DNA from: Stutzerimonas xanthomarina DSM 18231
GTDB lineage: Bacteria > Pseudomonadota > Gammaproteobacteria > Pseudomonadales > Pseudomonadaceae
Assembly (NCBI RefSeq): GCF_900129835.1
Contig: NZ_FQXA01000004.1
Coordinates: 124,001 to 188,000 of the forward strand
Direction of reading: 5' to 3'
Length of the DNA stretch: 64,000 nt
Shown here piece after piece: positions 53,191 to 60,872 of the stretch. Position 1 is the stretch's first letter; each line of letters opens with the position of its first letter. The notes beneath the pieces are model-generated. The model searched no databases, was not told the DNA's origin, and saw nothing but the letters and a program-made list of their open reading frames with translations. The position numbers and the translations under genes were made by a program.

Positions 53191-53607
53191 ATGGGCATGA
53201 TCAACGAATTCAAAGCGTTTGCAGTCAGGGGCAACGTGATCGACATGGCGGTCGGCATCATTGTTGGCGCCGCGTTCACCAAGATCGTCTCGTCATTTGT
53301 CGCCGATGTGGTCACGCCGCCATTGGGGCTGTTGATTGGCGGCGTTGATTTTTCGGATCTCTCCGTCGTGCTCAAGCAGGCGGTCGGCGATACGCCGGCA
53401 GTGACCTTGAGCTACGGCAGCTTCCTGCAAACGGTGTTTGATTTCATCATCGTGGCCTTCGCCATCTTCCTCGCCGTAAAGGGCATCAACAGTCTGAAGC
53501 GCAAAGAGGCAGAGGCGCCGTCCGCACCGCCAGCACCAAGCAAAGAAGAAGTGCTGCTTACCGAGATTCGCGATGCATTGCGGGCGCAAAATCGGCCCCA
53601 AATCTGA
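53191..53607 (+). CDS. mscL: Large-conductance mechanosensitive channel
   Basis: This 138-residue MscL subunit has two membrane helices. The first carries [20 protein letters not shown] and the second [19 protein letters not shown]. The C-terminal helix ends [14 protein letters not shown], as in the family. Homopentamers open under osmotic downshock. ATG 53191 fits the family start; the longer frame from 53176 is not needed. It converges with norD. Confidence 0.97.
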   Translation: MGMINEFKAFAVRGNVIDMAVGIIVGAAFTKIVSSFVADVVTPPLGLLIGGVDFSDLSVVLKQAVGDTPAVTLSYGSFLQTVFDFIIVAFAIFLAVKGINSLKRKEAEAPSAPPAPSKEEVLLTEIRDALRAQNRPQI

Positions 53608-53648
53608 TCCTGGCGGTATCCAGCCGGCGTTTATGGCTCTGCTTCTGC

Positions 53649-55685
53649 TCAAGCCGTGATCAATCGTTTGAGCCATTCCAGCAGTACGCTTGGCAGCAGC
53701 TCTGGTCTGGGCAGCAAGGCGTATTGCTGGGCACCGAAGATCTTCGGCAGGTAGTTCGCGGCCTGGCGATCAATGGTCAGACAGAAGGTCGAAATGCCCT
53801 GCAGGTTGGCTTCGGTCACTGCCTGTCGCATGTCCTCGACGCCAAAGCGACCCTCGTAGTCATCCTTGTCGTTCGGTTTGCCGTCGGAGAGCAGCAGCAG
53901 CAGTCGGTGCGTGGCGGCCTGCTGTAGCAGCTCGCTGCTCGCATGACGGATCGCCGCGCCGGCGCGGGTGTAGTGTTCCGGCTCCAGCGCGCTGATGTGC
54001 AGGGCCACGTCTTGGCTGAAAGGTTCGTCGAAGCGTTTCAGTTGCCGCACGATCACGGCGTCCGGGCCTTCGCCCGAAAATGCCTGCACCGCATAAGGCT
54101 CACCGAGACTTTCCAGGGCAATACAGACGATGAGCAGCGCTTCACGCTCAACATCGATGATTCGGCGCCCGGCTGATACCCAGCCGTCCGTCGAGCCGCT
54201 GACATCGATCAGCAGGGTAATCGCCAGATCCCGTTCCGCCGTGCGTCGGTTCTGATATAGCGTATCGGACAACGAGCCGCCGGCTCTGAAGTCGGCGTAG
54301 CTGTCGATATACGCCTGCAGGTCGATGTCATCGCCATCCAGCTGTCGCCGACGTGTCACGCGGCGGGCCCTCAGCATCTCAAAGCGCCGGCGGATCTGGT
54401 TCAACATCGAACGGTGTTGATCCAGCGTAGCGTCCACCCATTGCGGTGAGCCCGGCAGATTTGGCAGCACCCGAACGGTGGCGCCGGGTTGGCGATAATG
54501 CCCAGTACGATAATCCCATTCCGGATACTGCAATCCCTGGCTATCGGCGATGGCGCGCTTGAGCTGCAGGGCCGTGTTGCTGTCGGGCGGATCGTCTGAA
54601 ATCAGCACCTCTTTAGGGCGCCCGGGTGTCGATACTAGGCGCGCCTCGGGCAGTTCGGAGAGCATATCGCCGTACTCGTCGGCGCTAGTGTCCTCGTCAT
54701 GGTCAACCGGACGATTAAGGCCCAGCGGGTCTTCGGCATGCTGGTGCGGCTCATCGGCCTGCACCATGAATATGCCGTCGTCGTGCTTGTCCTCATCATC
54801 CCTGGCGTTGCGGATGTCGGGGCGCCTTGGCAGCTGGGCGCTACGCGGCGGCGTCGTGTCGGTGGAGGTTGCACTGCCGTCCGGCAGCATTCTGGCGGGC
54901 TCTTCTGCCGCACTGCCAGGCCGAAGCAGGCTGCCGGTCCACCGATCGTGAAGCAGCGGCGCGTTGCCCTGCGAACGATCCTGCGCTGATAACCCGAGAG
55001 TGGTCAGCACGGGATCGATTAACCGCTGCGAATGTGCAGGCGACTCACTGAGCGGGAAATCTTTCGGTGCGTGGCCGCAGGGGCTCGCGAGCAACTGACG
55101 CAGCAGTGCTTCGAGCCGCTGGCGCTCCGGCGAGAACGCGGTGAGTGCCGGACGTTGTTGTAACGCCTGTTGCCGTAACCGCTCGATGGCAGTGGCCATG
55201 CCTGGCAGCATTTCAACCAGCGCTTCATCGACCGCCCAGGCTTCGAGCAGCAGATAGACGTCAGCCTGCAGGGAGGAAAACGTTTCGTCGATGAGGTCGG
55301 CACTGCCGCGTTGGGCGCGTATCGCCTGTTGCAGCGCCATGATTCGATAAAACTCGTTACCGTGATCGACGTCCTCGATGCCTGAATCGGCGGGCAGCCA
55401 TATGCGCTGGCCATCAGTGGCCGGAATTGCCTGGCATTGCCAGGGGTGCTGAGCACGACGAAACAGCCGAGCCAGCAAGGTGGGGCGTGCGGGAGGCTGT
55501 GCGATTCTGATCGGGTAACTTATGCCCGTGACGGCGGTAATCAGCAGGTCGAGGCGAGGCGCCGCATCGGCAAGCACTACGGTCGGTGGGCCTTTCGGCA
55601 GCGGACGATAACGGCGCCATAGCCTCTGCGCGAAGATCGTGGCATGGCGCGCGGCATCACTGACCAGCTCCTCGGCTTCAGCCAT
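53649..55685 (-). CDS. norD: NorD, nitric oxide reductase activation protein
   Basis: This protein of about 678 residues has a large N-terminal region. The C-terminal von Willebrand A domain has a MIDAS-like LLIDVSGSTDGW (DxSxS) and the later LLLSDGKPND. NorD works with the MoxR ATPase NorQ to insert or activate the non-heme iron in NorB. The open frame reaches 55874, overlapping norQ. ATG 55685 (MAEAEELVSD) is the first good start after norQ ends, but a somewhat earlier non-ATG start cannot be excluded. It is the last gene of norCBQD. Confidence 0.9.
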   Translation of the reverse strand: MAEAEELVSDAARHATIFAQRLWRRYRPLPKGPPTVVLADAAPRLDLLITAVTGISYPIRIAQPPARPTLLARLFRRAQHPWQCQAIPATDGQRIWLPADSGIEDVDHGNEFYRIMALQQAIRAQRGSADLIDETFSSLQADVYLLLEAWAVDEALVEMLPGMATAIERLRQQALQQRPALTAFSPERQRLEALLRQLLASPCGHAPKDFPLSESPAHSQRLIDPVLTTLGLSAQDRSQGNAPLLHDRWTGSLLRPGSAAEEPARMLPDGSATSTDTTPPRSAQLPRRPDIRNARDDEDKHDDGIFMVQADEPHQHAEDPLGLNRPVDHDEDTSADEYGDMLSELPEARLVSTPGRPKEVLISDDPPDSNTALQLKRAIADSQGLQYPEWDYRTGHYRQPGATVRVLPNLPGSPQWVDATLDQHRSMLNQIRRRFEMLRARRVTRRRQLDGDDIDLQAYIDSYADFRAGGSLSDTLYQNRRTAERDLAITLLIDVSGSTDGWVSAGRRIIDVEREALLIVCIALESLGEPYAVQAFSGEGPDAVIVRQLKRFDEPFSQDVALHISALEPEHYTRAGAAIRHASSELLQQAATHRLLLLLSDGKPNDKDDYEGRFGVEDMRQAVTEANLQGISTFCLTIDRQAANYLPKIFGAQQYALLPRPELLPSVLLEWLKRLITA

Positions 55686-55762
55686 GGCGGCGGCAAGCGT
55701 AGAGGCGACGTTTCTCGGCGTGTTTAGCTGCCGCGCAAACGTAGCGAGGGACGGTGCAGTGC

Positions 55763-56584
55763 CTAGACAAAGGTGCCGTTTACCAGATCGCGCAAGGTGC
55801 TGACCATCGAGGGCTCGTCGGACAGCGGTGAAACTACAGCGGCATAGCAAGCCTCCCGTACCGGAATGCCGCAAAGGGTCAGCGTGCCGGCGGCGATCAG
55901 CAGGCGGGTGCTGGGGACTTCCGCCAAGCCGCGATCACGCAACTGGCGAATACGCAGGGCAAGACTGACAAGACCCTTGGCGAGAGCCGGCTCGACCCCG
56001 CTTTCGTGCTGTACGATCAGCGCCTCGTGCTCGGGCGTCGGGAAGTCCAGATCCATCGCAACGAAGCGTTGGCGGGTGCTGGGCTTGAGGTCTTTGAGCA
56101 TGCGTTGGTAGCCGGGGTTGTAAGAAACGACCAACTGGAATCCGGCTGCTGCCCGAACGTTTTCACCGGTCTTGTCGATCGGCAGCGTTCGCCGATAATC
56201 GGTCAGTGCGTGCAGCACCACGACTGTGTCCTGCCGCGCCTCGACGACCTCATCCAGATAGCAGATTGCCCCTTCGCGAACGGCACGCGTCAGCGGCCCA
56301 TCCTGCCAAACGGTACCGTCATGGCGGATCAGGTAACGGCCGATCAGATCACTGGCCGCGAGGTCGTCATGGCAGGGGATGGTGATCAGCGGCCGACCGA
56401 GTCGCCAGGCCATGTGCTCGACAAAGCGCGTCTTGCCGCAGCCGGTCGGGCCCTTGAGCATGACCGCCAAACCCCGGTTGTGGCATTGCTCGAACAGCGT
56501 GACCTCGTTGCCCGCCGGCCGATACCAGGGCTCGTCCCGTGGTTGGCGAACGGCAAAGTCATGAACAGACTGATCCACACCCAC
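55763..56584 (-). CDS. norQ: NorQ/NirQ MoxR-type AAA+ ATPase
   Basis: This 273-residue AAA+ ATPase of the MoxR group has Walker A GPTGCGKTRF, Walker B ICYLDEV and the sensor region SYNPGYQ. With NorD it activates nitric oxide reductase. The start is a GTG at 56584; no suitable ATG is present before the Walker A motif. It begins one base after the norB stop, so the two are tightly coupled. Confidence 0.92.
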   Translation of the reverse strand: MGVDQSVHDFAVRQPRDEPWYRPAGNEVTLFEQCHNRGLAVMLKGPTGCGKTRFVEHMAWRLGRPLITIPCHDDLAASDLIGRYLIRHDGTVWQDGPLTRAVREGAICYLDEVVEARQDTVVVLHALTDYRRTLPIDKTGENVRAAAGFQLVVSYNPGYQRMLKDLKPSTRQRFVAMDLDFPTPEHEALIVQHESGVEPALAKGLVSLALRIRQLRDRGLAEVPSTRLLIAAGTLTLCGIPVREACYAAVVSPLSDEPSMVSTLRDLVNGTFV

Positions 56585-56585
56585 C

Positions 56586-57956
56586 TCAGACGGCCCTGTC
56601 TGCAGGCATGCCGGGTTCTGTCAGCTCCTGTTCATCCACCTCGAAACGTGGTCGGTAGCTGAAGAAGTCGTAGATAAACAGGCCGACACCGAGGGCAAAA
56701 ATGCTGGCGGTGGAGATCAGCATCACGAAATGGATCTGAATCTTCAATTGAGTATCCAGATAGCCCATGCCCATGATCCGCTCCAGATACACTTGGCCAA
56801 TCCCTGCCGTGGCGAACGAAAGCGTCATGCCGAACATGCCGGCCAACTGCAGCCAGAACGCCCAGTAGCCGATCGTGGTGCCTTGTTCCGGCCGCTTGTT
56901 AGTCAGTGATGGCAGGGCGTAGGTGATCATCGCCAACACGATCATGGCGTAGGCGCCATAAAAAGCCGCGTGGCCGTGCATGGCGGTGATCAGCGTGCCG
57001 TGGGTCCACTTGTTGATGCTCGGCCAGGTATGCGCCAGCCCCAGCAAGCCGGCGCCGAACAGGGTGAAAATGGTGCTGCCAAGTGTCCAGTGCAGCGCCA
57101 GGGAGTTGGGGTGTGCCATGCCTGAGCGGCGCATGGCGCTATAGGCATACATCGCCATGCCGATGATCGCCAGCGGCTCCAGCGCGCTGAAGAAACCGCC
57201 AATCGGCAGCCAGTAATGGGGCACACCGACCCAATAGTAATGGTGCGCGGTGCCGATAATGCCAGCGATGAATACCAGGCCGACGATCACGTACAGCCAC
57301 TTCTCCAGTACTTCACGGTCCGCCCCGGAGAGGCGAATCAGCAGATACGCGAGAAAAGCGCCCATGATCATCATCCATACGCCTTCGACCCACAGGTGAA
57401 TGGTCCACCAGCGGTAAAAGATGGAAACCGTGTAGTTCTCGTAATGCAGCAGGGCGGGGAAGAACAGCACGGCTGAGCTGACCAGACCGAGCAGCAGCAC
57501 CCCTTCGGTGGTCGTGAATCGGCCGGATTTCTTGATCGTCATGCCGATGTTGTAGAGGAAGATCAGCATGCAGATGACGATGACGATCTTATGCGGCAGC
57601 GGCTGCTCCAACAGCTTGTTGCCTGTGCCATAACCGAACAGGTAGCCGATGATCGCGGTAACCCCCATTGCGGTCCACAACCCCAGCTGGATGTAGGCGA
57701 GCTTGGTGCTGTGTAGTTCGGTGCGTGACTCATCGGGCACCATCCAGTAGGTGGCACCCATGAAGCCGGTCAGGACCCAGACGATAAGAAGGTTCGTGTG
57801 GATGACCTTAGTGACGTCGAACGGCAGGATATTCAGCAGCGGATCTGGACCGAGATATTTGGTGGCCGACAGCAGGCCGAACACCAATTGCAGTCCGAAA
57901 AGCACCATTGCGACGGCGAAGTACCAGTAGGCGACCGATTGTGATTTATAGCGCAT
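56586..57956 (-). CDS. norB: Nitric oxide reductase large subunit NorB
   Basis: This 456-residue membrane protein of the heme-copper oxidase superfamily has 12 helices. It reduces NO to N2O with electrons from NorC. Recognisable segments include IHTNLLIVWVLTGFMGATYW, WWTIHLWVEGVWMM, IGTAHHYYWVGVPHYW and ITAMHGHAAFYGAYAM, which carry heme and non-heme-iron His ligands. ATG 57956 (MRYKSQSVAYWYF) is the family start. It is directly downstream of norC (46-base gap). Confidence 0.97.
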   Translation of the reverse strand: MRYKSQSVAYWYFAVAMVLFGLQLVFGLLSATKYLGPDPLLNILPFDVTKVIHTNLLIVWVLTGFMGATYWMVPDESRTELHSTKLAYIQLGLWTAMGVTAIIGYLFGYGTGNKLLEQPLPHKIVIVICMLIFLYNIGMTIKKSGRFTTTEGVLLLGLVSSAVLFFPALLHYENYTVSIFYRWWTIHLWVEGVWMMIMGAFLAYLLIRLSGADREVLEKWLYVIVGLVFIAGIIGTAHHYYWVGVPHYWLPIGGFFSALEPLAIIGMAMYAYSAMRRSGMAHPNSLALHWTLGSTIFTLFGAGLLGLAHTWPSINKWTHGTLITAMHGHAAFYGAYAMIVLAMITYALPSLTNKRPEQGTTIGYWAFWLQLAGMFGMTLSFATAGIGQVYLERIMGMGYLDTQLKIQIHFVMLISTASIFALGVGLFIYDFFSYRPRFEVDEQELTEPGMPADRAV

Positions 57957-58001
57957 GGCTGAACCCCTGCATGTTCGTCCGGCGGGCAGTGCGCACCGCA
58001 C

Positions 58002-58871
58002 TCATTTGAAAGACGCCAGGTACTGCACCAACTGATCGATCTGCTCGTCGGTCAGCGATTCGGCGTAGCTGGTGGGCATGAAGGACACGCCCTCGGCTGA
58101 GTACATCTCCCCAGGATGCAGGTAGGCGCTTGGCGAAACGATCGACTCACGGATATAGCTCTCGATGCTGTCGGCTTTACCGCTGTAACTCGGCGAGTCG
58201 AGAGTTTGCTGCGCACGTGTTGCAACACCAGCCAATGTTGGGCCCGCAAGATTCACGCCGGGCGCAATGGAATGGCATGCGTTGCACGCCGGGGTGGCGG
58301 TGCGGAACAGTGCCTCGCCGAGGGCAATTGGGCTTTCGTTGCCTGAGACTGGCCGAGCGCCAGGCGGCATCTGATTCTCGGTTTTGCCGGGGCCGGAAAT
58401 ATCCTGCTGGGCAATGGTCAGGCTGGTGCCCGGAATCGACGAGCCGGTGACCAGAATGGGCCTCGGTGGCCAACCCTGGTTGTCGACATTGGCGACCCAA
58501 TCGAGGAACGCGATGAGGTCGTCGATTTCCGGGTCTTCGAGGTTGGGGTTAGGCATCAATCGACGATGCTGCTCCTCGTTATAAAACCGTTCTGGCTCCC
58601 TTAGAAACGCCTTGAGATAGGGTGCGCCGCGCAATTGGGCAATCTTTGTGAGGTCGGGCGCGTAGTAGGCGCCTTCACCGAACAGCGTGTGACAGTTGAT
58701 GCAGTTGTTGGCGTGCCATACGTCGTTACCTCGGGTGACCGCCGGGGTGATGCTGTCGGCATTGGTCAGCTCTGGAAACTGCCGGTGGCTGTCAATCGTC
58801 ATTCCGAGGAATGCCAATGCGGCAACCAGAGTCGAGCCGATGGCGAACAGGCGGGTTTGTCGTTTGTTCAT
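58002..58871 (-). CDS. norC: NorC with two heme c domains
   Basis: This 289-residue protein has an N-terminal membrane anchor (about 8-25). A NorC domain follows with heme motif CINCH at residues 57-61. From about residue 165 there is a second cytochrome c domain with heme motif CNACH at 196-200 and a likely Met ligand in SFMPTSY near 262. Ordinary NorC is about 146 residues with a single heme, so this is a fusion with an extra cytochrome c. It passes electrons to NorB; the extra heme might act as a built-in donor. It is preceded by a 36-codon membrane ORF and followed by norB. Confidence 0.92.
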   Translation of the reverse strand: MNKRQTRLFAIGSTLVAALAFLGMTIDSHRQFPELTNADSITPAVTRGNDVWHANNCINCHTLFGEGAYYAPDLTKIAQLRGAPYLKAFLREPERFYNEEQHRRLMPNPNLEDPEIDDLIAFLDWVANVDNQGWPPRPILVTGSSIPGTSLTIAQQDISGPGKTENQMPPGARPVSGNESPIALGEALFRTATPACNACHSIAPGVNLAGPTLAGVATRAQQTLDSPSYSGKADSIESYIRESIVSPSAYLHPGEMYSAEGVSFMPTSYAESLTDEQIDQLVQYLASFK

Positions 58872-58883
58872 TGCAGGCTCCCC

Positions 58884-58994
58884 CTAAACGCCGATTCCGG
58901 CCCAGTGGACGATACCCATGACGCCGGCATAAATGGCTGCCGCGGCCATTAGCGCCAGCACCACAAAACTGAGGACTCTGAAGAACTTAACCAA
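58884..58994 (-). CDS. 36-residue single-helix membrane protein upstream of norC
   Basis: This short frame starts at TTG 58994 with AAGGAG seven bases upstream (59002-59007) and ends 12 bases before norC. It encodes a 36-residue product with one membrane helix (VLSFVVLALMAAAAIYAGVM). The spacing and strong ribosome binding site support translation with the nor genes. I recognise no family. Small hydrophobic subunits occur in several heme-copper oxidases, so a NOR accessory role is possible. Confidence 0.6.
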   Translation of the reverse strand: MVKFFRVLSFVVLALMAAAAIYAGVMGIVHWAGIGV

Positions 58995-59028
58995 AGCTGT
59001 GCTCCTTTCGTTCGCTGCGGGGCTGCGG

Positions 59029-59385
59029 TTAGTCGGGACTTGTTTGGCTCGTTTTCGTGTCAGTGCGGCGCTGGATATTCACCAGCACCACGGCGTCGGT
59101 CAGCCCGCTTATCGCATGTTCAACGTTTCCAGCCAGATAGAGGTGATCGTTCACCTGCATGGGGTGCCAACCGTCATGCGCCTGCACTTCGATACTGCCC
59201 TGCAGACATTGCAGGGTGATGGCGCCCGCGACAGTGTGAGGTGGAACCTGTTTGCCGGCAGGCAAGCACAGGCGCATGACCTCAAGCTCCGGGGTGCTGA
59301 CGATTGCTCGTGAATGCAGAGCAGGTGTTTGAGGGTGGGCGAGGAGATTGACCACTTCACCCGATTGAGCATGGTGTAAGGCCAT
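59029..59385 (-). CDS. Small cupin-domain protein
   Basis: This 118-residue single-domain cupin has motif 1 spread over GKQVPPHTVAGAITLQCLQG and motif 2 in HLYLAGNVEHAI. The usual second His of motif 1 is missing, so metal binding may be weak. Such cupins are common next to denitrification genes, with uncertain function. It is 34 bases upstream of the small membrane ORF and may be the first gene of the nor transcript. A candidate FNR/DNR-like site lies at 59431-59444. Confidence 0.8.
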   Translation of the reverse strand: MALHHAQSGEVVNLLAHPQTPALHSRAIVSTPELEVMRLCLPAGKQVPPHTVAGAITLQCLQGSIEVQAHDGWHPMQVNDHLYLAGNVEHAISGLTDAVVLVNIQRRTDTKTSQTSPD

Positions 59386-59430
59386 GAGTCATCACCAAAC
59401 CAAATGTGTACTCGGAGGCTAGTTCAGGGA

Positions 59431-59444
59431 TTGTGATACGTCGA
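59431..59444. promoter_or_regulatory. Weak candidate DNR/ANR box before the cupin-nor genes
   Basis: TTGTG-ATAC-GTCGA keeps the TTG and GTC core of the TTGAT-N4-ATCAA box with mismatches. Its position, 46 bases before the cupin start, suits a class II activator site. It is only a candidate. Confidence 0.3.
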
Positions 59445-59462
59445 ATGGGATTCGGGGTTGAG

Positions 59463-59489
59463 ACCTGCAAGCCAGAGCGGCCTGCAGGT
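59463..59489 (-). terminator. Hairpin after the cytochrome c peroxidase gene
   Basis: ACCTGCA and TGCAGGT, with inner GCC/GGC pairs, form a stem 14 bases after the ccp stop (minus strand). There is no T run. Confidence 0.5.
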
Positions 59490-59502
59490 ATTGATGCCGT
59501 GT

Positions 59503-60534
59503 TTACTCGGGTTTAGGCGTGTTCGCGGTGCTGGCCGGCAGCGTTGGATAAGCAACTTGTGGCTGGTCGCCAGTAAGGCTGTGCAGGAAGGCTGTGATCG
59601 CCTTTACCTCGTCACCTTTGAGCTGGCGGCCCAGCTGGCTATCGCCCATGATGGCCACCGCCTGCTCCAGGTCCCAGACCTCGCCACTGTGGAAGTAAGG
59701 CGGTGTCAGGGCGACGTTGCGTAGCGGTGCGGCACGGAACACGTACTCGTCGTTGGCCGTCTGGGTCACTGCGAAACGGCCCTTGTCGCCCTCCGGCAGG
59801 ATCTCCGCGCCTGGCTTTTTGATCACGCCAAACGGGAAGTAACCTTGGCCACCGACGTTGACACCGTTGTGACAGGCAATGCAGCCGGCGTCCATGAACA
59901 GCGCCAGGCCTTCTTTCTGTTGGGCATCGAGCGCCTTGTCGTCACCCTTCAGAAAGCGGTCGAACGGCGAGTTCGGCGTGGTCAGGCTGACTTCGAAGGC
60001 TTCCAGGGCATACGCCATGTTGTCGAAACTGACCGGCTCCTTGTCTCCAGGAAAGGCCTTCTTGAACTCGGACACGTACGCCGGAATGCTCTTGAGGGTC
60101 GCTTCGACCCGTTCGGGCGTACTGTTCATCTCGACGCTGGCCTGGACAGGCCCCTTGGCTTGCTCCTGTAGATCCTTGGCGCGGCCATCCCAGAACTGAG
60201 CCGCATTGAACACGGCGTTGAGGACGGTCGGCGAATTGCGTGGGCCTTTTTGCCAGCCGTGGCCGATGGAGGTGGGCACGTTGTCGCTGCCGCCGATGCT
60301 CAGGTTGTGGCAGCTGTTACAGCTGATCACATGGCTGCTGGACAGACGCGGATCGAACCACAGCTTGTGGCCCAGAATGACCTGATCCTTGTTGACCGCC
60401 TGACCACGGACTTCGGTGACCTGATCGGGCACCGGCTGAAATATGGCATTGGCACGATCGCGCAGCTCATCGGCATGGGCAATGTGCGTGATCAGCATTA
60501 GCCCACTGACCAGGGCGGGAAAATAACGAGGCAT
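59503..60534 (-). CDS. ccp: Diheme cytochrome c peroxidase
   Basis: This 343-residue periplasmic enzyme reduces hydrogen peroxide with electrons from cytochrome c or azurin. A signal peptide ends near IAHA (about residue 22). Heme motifs are CNSCH (about residue 73-77) and CIACH (about 218-222). The Met/His ligand and family segments GPRNSPTVLN, FWDGRA and APLRNVALTPPYFHSG are present. ATG 60534 is preceded by AAGGGA; the GTG at 60537 is less likely. An ANR-type box lies about 60 bases upstream, matching the oxygen-limited expression known for the family. Confidence 0.95.
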   Translation of the reverse strand: MPRYFPALVSGLMLITHIAHADELRDRANAIFQPVPDQVTEVRGQAVNKDQVILGHKLWFDPRLSSSHVISCNSCHNLSIGGSDNVPTSIGHGWQKGPRNSPTVLNAVFNAAQFWDGRAKDLQEQAKGPVQASVEMNSTPERVEATLKSIPAYVSEFKKAFPGDKEPVSFDNMAYALEAFEVSLTTPNSPFDRFLKGDDKALDAQQKEGLALFMDAGCIACHNGVNVGGQGYFPFGVIKKPGAEILPEGDKGRFAVTQTANDEYVFRAAPLRNVALTPPYFHSGEVWDLEQAVAIMGDSQLGRQLKGDEVKAITAFLHSLTGDQPQVAYPTLPASTANTPKPE

Positions 60535-60594
60535 CACGGAATCCCTTTTCTCATGTTGGCGATTTCATGAGGCGCTATCTCCCTTCTGGTCGAA

Positions 60595-60608
60595 TTGATA
60601 TGCGTCAA
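60595..60608. promoter_or_regulatory. ANR/FNR-type box before ccp
   Basis: TTGAT-ATGC-GTCAA is a near-perfect match to the TTGAT-N4-ATCAA consensus, centred about 67 bases before the ccp start codon. It is consistent with a -41.5 activator site. Confidence 0.8.
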
Positions 60609-60872
60609 GGCACCGGCCGTTCGTGATGGGCCTGGTTGTCGCACGCTGTGGATGAGCCGGGCGAGGGCGGCCGTATCGTCTGACTCTGCGCGCTACAGCC
60701 CGTCGAGTGTGCCCGGTCTCGATAGGCGTTCTGATCACCGTCACGCGATGACGGCAGGCTCTAATCGGCAATTCACCTTTCGAGGCTTTGTCGAGCCTTG
60801 CAGGCGGGCGGAGGCATCGCCAGAATGGCAGCATCAATCGTGGCCACAAGGCCATTCCTGCAAGGATTTCCA

